Assembly (NCBI GenBank): GCA_934045075.1
Contig: OW203729.1
Coordinates: 4,599,816-4,663,815, forward strand
From: Yponomeuta sedellus
Lineage: Eukaryota > Arthropoda > Insecta > Lepidoptera > Yponomeutidae
Length of the DNA stretch: 64,000 bases
Reading direction: 5' to 3'
Made by a program: the position numbers and the translations under genes. Position 1 is the first letter of the stretch; the number at the start of each line of letters is the position of its first letter. The notes below the pieces were generated by a model. That model did no database searches, was not told where the DNA came from, and saw only the letters and a list, made by a program, of their open reading frames with translations. Positions 9,987 to 21,900 of this stretch are shown here, piece by piece.

Positions 9987-12900
9987 ATGTTAGCTACGTT
10001 TAACCCACTGTATTTGTGCAATTACGACGATCAGCACATCGGTTCAGGTGTCGTAGATTACCTTAAAATTCATGGCATATCTGAACCTGCAAAACACTTC
10101 ATAACTTCCTTATTTTATTATTTCAGATGATGCTATTATCAAAAAGCTATGGTCGAATGACTACTCCGTAGACAAAGTCGCGCTAAAGCAACTTTTGTCG
10201 TTAAACCTTGAAACTGATAAACTTATTAGTGGCCTGCGAGACCAAGAGTTAGCGATGATCGAGGTCTTCAACATAGCAACCAGTACGTTTTTACAATTCA
10301 TGAATCACAACTGGAGTCCTAACGCTGAAGCATTGAACATGGAAGAATACATAGGACAGGAGTATTTTACAGAATTTGATGCCACATCACTGTTGCAGCG
10401 TGACTCCGAGCCCCTGTTTGTTAACATACTCTTTCCAGAGTTATTATATTTATCTTCACAGCTTTTTGATGCTCTATACCAAGTAGAGCAGAGCTTGGTA
10501 AGTCATATTTACTTACCATAGAACAAAGATTAGATAACATTTTGTCAGTCTCTGTTAATAAAGTTGGGGCTGGTCAAGATCAACTATTCTCTGTCCAAGA
10601 TATGATTCAATTCCAATTCCCTACATCCACAGTTAGTTGTATGCCTGAAGATGTAATGAAAATGAGTCAAATGTGACTCATGAACTTATTCCTATACACA
10701 TACAACCTTATTCCTCTGAGTTATATACAACTCTTGCACAGGGAAGTTGTTAAGTATAAAATTTTGATTTGACTTGACTACTTTTGTTGTTTAATAAAGT
10801 ATATCTATCTGGTACTTTCTACAGCTAAACCTGTGGTGGTGTTTCCGTGTAAAAGTAATACATCAGAGAGCTCTAGAAGACACCAGTGCCACAGTCTTCA
10901 ACGAGTTGGAGATCTTGATTGCTAAGCTCCTCAATGAATCCAAAAATTCAGATATCCTGCAGAGTAAACCTAGACTGAGGGTGTTGTTGTACATGGAGAT
11001 TAGTCAGGCATATCTAGTGTATGGAAGAGTGCAAAAGGCTGAGGAGTACCTGTTGCAAGCTAGAGAGCTGGCTGGCCTGAAGTTAGAGCTGACAGGTTTG
11101 TGAATAATGTCTCTAACTTTCTTCTGGGCATAGGCCTCCTATTTGGTCTTCCACTCCATTTCACTGTGGGTTCTGGAGGCCTTTACCCAGTAATGGGACA
11201 CAAAATTGGAAAAATATAGCTATTTAATTTTTTTATGTAGCCTATAAGACTTGCAAACGCCATCTCTCTTTTTATGTTTAATAGGTAACCCATGTTAATT
11301 GTAGTCTACATTTAACTCAGGATTCACTTGTAATTTTGTTAACCAAGTTTTGCTCTGATTCTGAGAGCTTAGTCATGGTAAAACATGGAAATTAATAAAT
11401 AAGTGACTGAAACGAAAGATTATATAATGATTCGCGATACTCATGTGCGATACGCGTGCTGTGTGATGTCGGCCTAAAGAATAGCACCAACCCAAACTTT
11501 CCCGCGGGTTTCGTAAAAGGCGACTAAGGGACACAAACCGGGGGGTGGACAGCAGCGCCCCCTGCAGTAAGTACAGTTCCACCGAACTGCGATCCCCAAC
11601 CCGCATGCCCAGCGTGGGGATTATGGGCATTACCCCCTATGATAGCACAACGTCGCGGTTTTTAGGGGAGCGCTATGTCCAGCAGTGGACTAGTATAGCC
11701 TGACGACGACGACGACACTCATACATACATTTTACCTAATAAATAATCGCGATTAGACACGTTAAATATATAACTATGTCAAACACTGATCCAGTCATAC
11801 CCCTTCAAGCTATAGGTGTAAGTTTATGTATTCTTGTGTTTGAGATTATGTATGTATTATGTAATTAGTACTTGCTCTACCAAATTTTTGTATTCCATAT
11901 TTTGTTCATTTGTGATTCGTAATTCACGTAATTAATTAACTCAATTGACGACACAGGGTATCCTAGTGTTATGTTTATCTTTTCTCTCCAATTTCCCAGG
12001 TATACTTGGCAAAAGGACAAAGTTCCAGCAGACGTCCCTGCCCCAACTAGCACTGTCCAGTTCCCTAGATCAGAGTGAGGACCGACCGACCGCAGAGCAA
12101 AGTCACGGAACCTCTGAGCTACCTGTGGATGTGGAGTTAAATGATGATGTGAGGCTTGGCCACATACAGTACAATGAAAAAATAAGCCAGGCAGAACTAC
12201 CAAGCTTGGAGCAGACTATTTGTTTGTTAACTGTGTAAGTAATCACATTAGTCTTACTAAAACTCAACAATGCATGAGTTCTATATGTTTTAAAATAATT
12301 ATGTAAACTCCGTTAATTAAGGACTTTGAAACGACTAAGTTTGGAGTTTTTTGTCCACTTTTTCTCCAAAATGATCTAGCTCTTTGAAATGGACCTAGTT
12401 CGAATTGTAAGGTTCATTAAGCCACAGCTTCTCTAAGCGCTACTTTGAATAAAACCTTTTTATTTCATTTCATTTCACTTTTGTAAATCCTTGCTGTTTA
12501 TCTGTATCACAGCGACTTTGTTTTGCCTTTCCTAGGGTTTCTCAAATGCGTAGTTCCTTGTACCCATATTATTTATTTCAGGTTCTGACTGACATATAAC
12601 ATCAGTGTCACATATTACAGGCAGTATCTCCAAAAAGCGCAGCCCAAAGACAACCTCATGGAGGAGGAACTCCGGCCTTACCTCGAGGCCGTACTGACGC
12701 CAGCAAAGGGCCCGTGGGCCACGCGCGTGGCCGCTTTACTCATCCGATGCAAACTGGAGGCGAATCACAAGAGGACGGTGGAGCGAGCCATGTTACAGTG
12801 CGACGCCATTGTCAATGACAAGACTCAGGTGGCGCCCAGTAGCAGGTTAGTGCAGCTTCGGACAGGCCCCAGAGGCAGGATGGCATTTATGCCACCTGGG

Positions 12901-15900
12901 CCCCGGCCAGCGATTTTTTACCGTATTGGGAGTATTGAACGAAACAGATCATTATTGTTACGGGCTAGGGTTCTGGATTTAGATGTAAAACGCCAATGAC
13001 AAATTCTTAGGATTTATTCACGCAGGGTCTGGTCTGCAGGTCTTCACGTCACGAAGTCCACACGTAGATTCCAATCGCAGGTCCAATCGACGTCCAATAG
13101 TATCGCTGAGGTCGTAGGTTATCGCTCGTATCGCAGGTATGTTCGCTCGAAGTTTACTCTTCGCTATTCCAAACGGAACTGACAGCGCGCTTTTTTTTTT
13201 TTTTAACCCTATAAAGGGCACCCTCCGGAGGACACGGGGGAGGGAGGTGGTGAATGCTCATGCATAACAGCACGGACCCGGCCGTGCTGCCAATGTGGGA
13301 CTCACAAGAAGTGCGCCTACCCACTAAACACCACCTTGGGACTGGTTTTGGTCCTAGAGACCCCTAAACCCACATCGGGAGCGACCCCCCTCGAGGCCGA
13401 GGAGGGCGCACAACCGAGGAGGGCGCACTAAATGACAGCGCGCCGCGGCGACCGCTATTTATATCCGCCGGCAAGGATTCTAGAACATTCAAGTACGTAC
13501 CTACACTCGGTGCACGCGGCAACGACTCTAGAACAAAGTCCTTGTCAAAGAGATTTGAACCTTATACTAGTGGACATACGAGTCACTATTGCTTGCAGCG
13601 TTTTATTGTTTACTAAAACGCAGCATGCGGCGACTATTCGATAGGCTTCCAGAAAGCTCTATTCTAGATGGTTCGGGATAGGACCGCGACATTATTTTAT
13701 TATTATTTTGTTTGGTGCATAAAACTGATAACAACCATTACACGATATTTAAGTGATACTGTGATATATATACTAATTTTTGGTCTACCTTAAGCATGCA
13801 AACACGACATCGCCACGTGTAATTTGGAGTATCTTAGTCAAGGATAAAATTTTAGGGATAAACATTTTAGATAAAACCACACAACTCTATGAATTCATCG
13901 ATCGATTTATTCCTGAACAAACTTAATACACATGTCTCCTGCGCAGGTTGTCGTACATCTGGGCGAGCGGGCTGCAACCCAGCTGGTCGTGGAAGCAGCA
14001 GCTAGCAGACCTGTATCTAAGCCTCGGCCTCACCAAGGCCGCTCTGGCCGAGTACGAGAAACTGCAGCTCTGGGAGGACGTGATAGTGTGCTATACGATG
14101 CTGCAGTTGAGGCATAAGGTCGGTTGCTCATCCCCTCCGAATCGCCATACTGTTGAAGGTCCTGGTCCAGGAATACTCGTATAATTAAACAGGTGTCTTG
14201 ATGGATTAACGTTATTGTTGTGGGTGTGAAGAGATCATAAAGTTACCTTAAACTGAAGAAATCCACAATCGTATCGTCATAACTAACTATATTACATAAT
14301 AATGTCATTAATAAAATATGAAATGTCAATTAAATAGACCACCCCGAGAGATCTCTGACCCAAAGGTACCCATAAAGCTGCACAGCTAGGGAAATCCTCG
14401 GGTACAGAAATGTCCCAGAGAGGTCGTCAAAACCAAGGTTCTCCAAGCTCTGCTATAATTCTTTAATAAAGTTATACTTATATGACTACGAATATGTGTG
14501 CTTGCGGTGTCATCACCTCACACCACAACAGTAGATAGATTTGTGTTGTAAATATTGAACGATAGCGCGAACCTTTTCGCAGAAGGCTATAATTTACCGA
14601 GTCACGTCTGTGTACAGAATCCAGATGTAAATAGACAAATTGGAAGATATAGATAGAGAATAATTTATTGTACAAAAAAGGAAATGATACAGATATTTCT
14701 TAAGATATAAAACTGTTGCCTCTCACTCACCCCATATTGCCGTATATATTGTGGGCGCTACTGGCAGTAATTCAATCCCTTTCTTCAATTATCTGTGCTA
14801 TAAAAGCCTTACGAATTTGTTGCGTTGGGAGATATCTACTTTTTTATTTATATTTTGTTTCATGCCTCAGTGTTGATATCGCCAAGCGGTGAGCAAGCTT
14901 GGCGATTTAGTCCATACTCTCTTCATGTTAAGACATTCGCTGAAATGGGACACAGTGGGAAATAGGATAAATTTAACAATTTATTGTTTTCTCAGGCGGC
15001 AGAGGTGATTCTCCAACAAATTGAGATACAACCGACAGTGAAATTATACTGCCTGCTTGGAGATGCTACAGGTTTGTAAAATCTACTTTAGATTCAACAT
15101 AACAAAAATCGAGTGTTTCAACTGTAAAAAAGCTGCGATAAAATAAAAATCCGATAGTTTATTTGTAAAGATATTATATCAAGTCTCTTATGTAATTCTT
15201 AGTGTATATACAATAAAGAATATTCTGTCTATCTATCAATGCCTACAGACTTTTTAATAGCTACTAAATCGTAAAAAAGATATTAACTATGTAATAATTA
15301 ACTTTGTGAGAGTTAACGTAACGGAGTGGTACCCTAGAGACGGAAAAAGAAACAGAGGTCGACAACGCAAAAGATGGGAGGACGAACTAAAATTAACAGT
15401 AGGCTATAACTGGAGAAGAATTGCTAGAGATAGAAAACAGTGGAAATCGTTAGAGGAGGCATTTGCCAAGAGGCACACCGAACTCCGGGACATACTTTAA
15501 CAAAACACTAAAGGAACATAACAAAGAAAATTACATACAAAACGGAGTCTCGGGATATAGAGGCTATATTATTATTATTATAATTAACTTTGTGTTGAAC
15601 ACCTGGGTTCAAATCTTCAAATACCGCAGCGCTTTTATGCGCATTCCACGGTCGGCACACGTGGTACTTACGTCCATGTGGCCTTCAGTAGGACGTAAAT
15701 AGGCTACGTAAAAGAACTACAGTTAGGCATACGCAGCCTATACTGCCTAATGGGTCCAGCGGTTGACAAGCTTGACTACCGAAACGGAGGTCGTGGTTCG
15801 CAAAAGTTTGCGATGCCTTAATTGTGCAAGTGATCTCAATATCGTGTGTCATTTTAGTGACGCTCTTGCCTGATTACAATAGCACGGAGCACTCTATTTT

Positions 15901-18900
15901 GGGACCAGGCCAGGTTTAGTGCTATAGGTGCTGGGCAAGCCCACTACATCTAAAAAAGTATCTCTCCACTCGTCCACCCATTTAGTGTGAGTGAAGGTAC
16001 CACCGTATAAAGAACCGAAGTTATTTATTCCAGCTGACATATCATGCTACGAGAAGGCCTGGGAGTTCTCCAAGCAGCGGAGCAGTCGCGCGCAAAGGCA
16101 CTGGGGCAACTACTTGTTCGAACACAAACAGTACGAGGAGTGCATACCGCACTTCGAGAAGTCGCTCGAGATCAACTCCATCCAAGAGAGAGTCTGGCTA
16201 AGATTAGCGTGAGTATCCTACGGCCGATTCACAAAAGCTATCTTTTGCTTGACAAGATTATGCACATTTTAACTAAGTCTGTGGTCGTAGTGACGTTAGT
16301 TGAATAGAGGAACAGAAATTAGTCAGTGGAATGTTCATTTTATCTCATGTGCGAGCGCTTACCGCACTTCTAGAGTTCGACTGAACTAAAAGAATCGACT
16401 GTTACGCTTAAAACGGCCGTTCTTTTGCAACACTACTTTAAAGTCTTAGGTTCTTGGACTTGTCGGTAGGTTCTGAAAAGAGCGACCACATTTGTTCAGT
16501 TATATAATATTAATTTTTTTTAAAGACTCGTCATAAACGAAGATACCTATGATTTTTCTCCGTTGGTGGCGCTAGTTACCACCGTTTCGCGCCATAAGGG
16601 CTTATGGCGCGACACATTGGTAACTAGCGCCAGGGTTGTCTACAGAATACTTCCACAAATACACGTTTACATTCCTTACAGTTTCGCTGCTCTCGAGACT
16701 GAGAAGTGGGACATCTCCGCCAACGCCTATAGGCGGTACACGTACCTCCAGCCCAACACGTTCGAGGCGTGGAACAACCTCGCCAAGGTGTACGTGAAGC
16801 AAGGAGACAAGAAGCGAGCCTACAGGGCTCTGATGGAGGCGCTCCGGTTTAACTACGACAACTGGAAGGTGAATGCGACGCATTTTTATACAGCAGAAAT
16901 TGCCAATCCGTGGTTTGCACGCGGTAATTGAAAAATGTAAATTAAAAAATTAAAGAAGCATTTAACAACAGTAAATTATGGTTATGTATATAACCATAAT
17001 TTACTTATGTATATAATAACATTATATACATATAATATATAATATACATATATACATATATATAATAACATTATATTATATACTTATGTATATAATAACA
17101 AGTATATAACCATAATTTACTTATGTTATGTATATAACCATAGATATAAGCAGAACTAAGTAACTTATTGACCATTTGGTACGATTAAAGCAATTAAGCC
17201 CATACTGTCTGTTTGCCAGGCGCTTGTGGCCCAGTTGAACCAAGTGATTGGAATCAATTACTTGAATTAAGCAACAACAGCAAGTTTATTTCTGTTTAAT
17301 CTTTTGCTATTCTAATTAAAGAAAGCTTAATTATTACATTATTAGACGTTCCCATAGACATGTCACTAGAACTACTTTTTCACATGAAAATTATTGGTCT
17401 TAGGGCCAGTTTCGGAATTGAGAATATTGAAGTAAATAGTTAACTGTAATGCTATCCCTTCGAATTTCTCAGAAAAGAGTGTGACAGAACGTTACTTAGG
17501 TATTTACTCAGTGAAATTCTCAATTCACAAACCTGCCCTCAAAGAAAAAAAGTTAATCACGATTAATTATCTCTTGCAAGTTCTCCAGTATGCTTATCCT
17601 AGTCGCGTGCTCGGAATTCCAGCTGTGGGAGAACGTGATAGTGATCAGCATGGACACTGGCCACTATGACGACGCGATCCGCGGCGCTCATCGGCTGCTA
17701 GACATCCGCCGGCAGTTCGACGACGCGGCCGTGCTAGGTCTGCTGGTGCGGGCCGTGCTGGAAGGGAAGCCTGACGCTGAAGGGGAGAGCGCTGCTCGGT
17801 GAGTTGGGAAGTAGGTTAGACTAAAGTTGTTGGGGGCTGTGTATTAAAGGATCCAAAGTTATTAATCTTTTTTTTTATTATTATGACGTAATAAAGTTAA
17901 ATTCAGATACAAAATACCTAATAGTAATGCTGTTCTTTACAGTAAAAAGCACATTATATTCCAGCAAACGCACACGTGTCCTGGAGTTGTTCGCCCGCGT
18001 CACATCCGCACACCCGCACAAGCCGGAGCTGTGGCAACTGTACTCGGATCTGAGTACCAACTATTTGCAGAAGGCACAGCGGCTTCTAAAGGCGTACAAA
18101 AGCTTTATGCTGGTAAGACCAATATGACCAGTGTTTTATACATATATTAAATGGGTCGAATTGCGATTGGACCCGTTTAATATATGACTATGTATGAGCA
18201 TCGCGAGTCTTCAAGAGTAGAGTGGCAACGGCCATTCCCTGCAATGTTGTTGGTGCGTACGTATTCTTCTAGCTCATAAATCACCACTGGATTCCAGACA
18301 GCATCGAAAACTTATTATTATTAGTTTTATTTATTTATTTTTTTTTTTTAAGAATTGCAAAGCCAGAAATGCAAATATCAGTAAGGCAAAGAATCATCAA
18401 ACATAATTTCTGTGCCGTTTCTGACGCGTGAACAAAGAGTGAATAGAGTTTAGATCTTAGAGTGGGATGATCTCGACAAATTCTTGCCGGAGTAGTCAGA
18501 GGTGGGAAATGACCGGAAATCTTGGTCTGAAAGTTGGGAGGTCTTTGCCCTGCAGTGGGACACCCATATTATGGAGCTACTGTACACAACACAGCGGCAC
18601 ATTGATCACGCATTACACAATGCAAGGTCAGTTCTTTACAGCTCTAGGATGGGAATGGCCAACGGGACCCAACATATGAGCCTGGCGGACTGAGGAAGTT
18701 ACACTACTAAAGAATTATACTATGTGTATAATACTAGCTAACCCCGCACAAATTATTAAGCCATATTAATCAGCTTACAACTATTCTCAGACCTACCAAA
18801 AGTAGACAAAAAAATCATTAATATCTGTGAGTCCATTTCTGACGAGTTTGATAACAGACACTGTGACAAGAGATTTTCATATATTAGATTTATTCTGCAA

Positions 18901-21900
18901 AGTTAAAAATCAAACAACATTATCAGCTGGCGAGAGGGCAACGTTATTTTGTTCTTCTTTCTTTTTAATACATGGGGTTTTTCTTTTATGATGCATGCAT
19001 TTTCTTAGTTTAAAATAGCCTGTTGTGTGGAAAATTAAATAGAATATTGTGAACTATTGTAAATTCTGAACCCGTAGTTGAACTAATTTTCATTCTATCT
19101 AGAACGATATCATGTATGTCCCCACTCCTGAGGCATGGGTCTCTTCCTGCATGGCAGGGACTTTAGGCCATACTTCATAACGCGACTCAAATTCAGTACC
19201 CCTAGAATTAATCCATTCATGGGCCTGATTATGCGCACCAAATCCTGACCTAAGTATTCTTTTTTACGTTTATAATTCAGTATAAAAATCTTAATATTAA
19301 ACTGCAAAGCAGTTTGTTGGCGGAGCGCTCTAATTCTAATTATATTACCTACTTATCTAATTTTACACCCTATTACTCTTCTTCTTCAGGCTATATTAGT
19401 CCACTGCTGGACATAGCCCTCCCCTAATGAGCGCCATAGCGCAAGGTTGTGCCATCATTGAGGGGTAATGCCCATAATCCCCACGATGGGCATGCGGGTT
19501 GGGGATCGCAGTTCGATGGAATTGTACTGCAGGGGGCGCTGTTGCCCACCCCCCGGTTTGTGTCCCTTAGTCGCCTTTTACGACACCCGCGGGAAGAATT
19601 TGGGTTGGTGTTATTCTACGTTATATTACGATTGAAATCTCTCAGGATCCTCGTCATGCATATAATAACTATGAAACGTTGTATATCGATTATAAATAAT
19701 AATAAACTGGAACGACTTTAGGTGTGGTTTTATTTGTGAATTTAGTATAATATTTTAATAAAACAGAAAAAAAACTGGATAAAAACGGATAAGCAGGTAA
19801 AAAGTCAGATCTGGTCAAAGGGTAAGGTAGTAGTGGTGAAAAATGAGCGAAATCGAAGAATGTGTGACAAAATTTAAATATTTGAAAATGATAGATAGAA
19901 AAAGAAATAAAAATGGTGTGAAGAGGTTTGCACCGTTACAACTATAAATAAGCGTCTAACTCCGCAGACCTTTGCGTACGTAACAAAGGATTTATGTAAT
20001 ACAGCGGATCCCAAACTTCAAACTTTAAGGAACTCAACGTTAATTTTTATGGGACCCCACATATATTATTATTACACAAGAAAAGCAATGGACTGCAATA
20101 AAAAAAAAGCCTTTAATAGAGAAAATTAGCATTGACAATGCCGTGGGCGAGGACGGGAGTCGTGACCGCTGGCCTTGCCCCACAACCCAGTCGCGTCGCG
20201 ACATATATTTGGAACCAAATACTTGTAAACTATTAATAGTAATGCGTTTTTGCGCTAATTTAAAGTAATAATTGTAGATGATGTTTAAATTAAAAAAAAA
20301 AATAGTCAATGACAATGTAATTTCTATACGCAACACTCAATCATTTATTGCCTTCCAAGTATAATCTGTGAAACACATCTGAAATTGTGTGATAGACATC
20401 ACAGAATTTCAGATGAATTTCACGGATCCCTAAAGACCTTTCCACAACACCCTTTTAGTTTGCGGAACCCACTTTAGGAATCGCTGGTGTGATGGACGCG
20501 TGGAGTGACGCATGCTATTTGTGATCCGAATGAGGCTAATGGCCCACTAAATCGACTCCTTAACACTCTTATCTGAGCTCATTACTTAACTGCCCGTTTT
20601 ATTCCAGAGCGGCGACTGGAAAAACAGCCCAGATACGTGCAAGAAGGTGATCGAGATGTCGCTCCTGCTCCTCGAGTACAGTCTCAAGGCTCGCCAAGAG
20701 GCTGAAGAGAAGGATAAGCTGCAGGCTGACCAGCAACTCTCCTCATCTAGACTCACAGGTAACTTTTAAGTCATACGGCCGAATACTGAAACGTCTCTCA
20801 AATATTTAACGACTGCTTAATCAAAACTTTTATTATTCGATACAATTTGAAGGCGAATTACGTAGTATAGTAAATATTCTTTAATGAAGCAAATTTGCGT
20901 AAATAAATAAATAAAATATTACACAGATCTCGTGAGCCCCATACTAAGTACAACTAAATGACTTGTGTTACACGTGCTAACTCGACGATACATTTAATAC
21001 AATAAATACATAGATAAAATCCAAGACCCGAGGCAAACCAGAAAAGTTCGTTTACTAGTTTGACTCGGCCGGGATCGAACCCGAGACCTTCGGTTTTACA
21101 GTCAGCGTGCCAAACCGTCACTTGTGTGCCTGGTAAATCGAGGCATAGCTAATGTTGCTGTGGTTTTGCCACGACTTAAATATTTGAGTGCAGAGGGCTT
21201 AGTGCGAGTTTTTTAACTACTCGATCGCGTTAACGTAAACTCATATTTCTATGGCATCGAGGAAGCGCCACCTAGCGACAAGTATGGAAATTAAAATTGC
21301 TAAGTGCGAGTTGTAATGGTTTACGTTGAGAAGTGAACACGTTTACCAGCCAAAACACGAATAAACGCGAGTGGGAGTTGTACTGTGACAGCGTTTTGCC
21401 AGTTCGAACGGTTAACTTACTCATACTCACTACTCAATGCTCGATTAACGCGGTAGTAAAGTTATTCGATTGGATCTGTCAAACTCGCACTAAGCACTCT
21501 GCTTAGCTGATCATGCGTACAGCGTACTCATCGTTTGGGTAGTAGTTGTGCCCAGCATCCAGCATCTTGTTCCAATCTCGGAATTAAACATTTTTAATAC
21601 CGTGGGATCCCGTTATTAACGGAATCCCGCATAGAAGTTAATCAACGTAAGTCTACTATTATTAAAGTTTTACTACTATTAAGAAATTGATCACTTTTCA
21701 CTTTTCGACAGGAAATAATAACAAAATCATATCGAACAATCGAAAAAAAAAGCCAGGAACATTTTTAACGGAATGTAGACAAACAAAATTAATTAAAACT
21801 TTAATAAGTTTGGTTAACATTCAACTAAAAGTGTTTGCGTCGAAGACTACCTAAAGTGCCCTCTGCTCAACTCTTGCGTATTTTAGAGACAATATAGCCA

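Larger units (their letters stand above)
12956..13691 (-). mobile_element. Solo LTR (interrupted) with heat-shock-type promoter, in TTC27 intron 5
   Basis: On the minus strand the element starts TGTCGCGGTCC and ends CCCGTAACA. It is flanked on both sides by TTAT (12952-12955, 13692-13695), a 4-bp target duplication as made by some Gypsy elements. In order on the minus strand come HSE-like arrays (13674-13647), a CTCTAGAAC half (13534-13526), a perfect three-unit HSE (13490-13478), TATAAATA (13463-13456), a TCAGTT initiator (13182-13177) and AATAAA (13018-13013). A LINE fragment splits it; without that insert it is about 484 bp. No internal retroviral genes are next to it, so it is a solo LTR. 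The HSE function is inferred from motif match only. Confidence 0.72.

Noticed and set aside
16958..17150. CRISPR-like or regulatory array
   Set aside because: It is an AT-rich palindromic microsatellite with no spacer structure.
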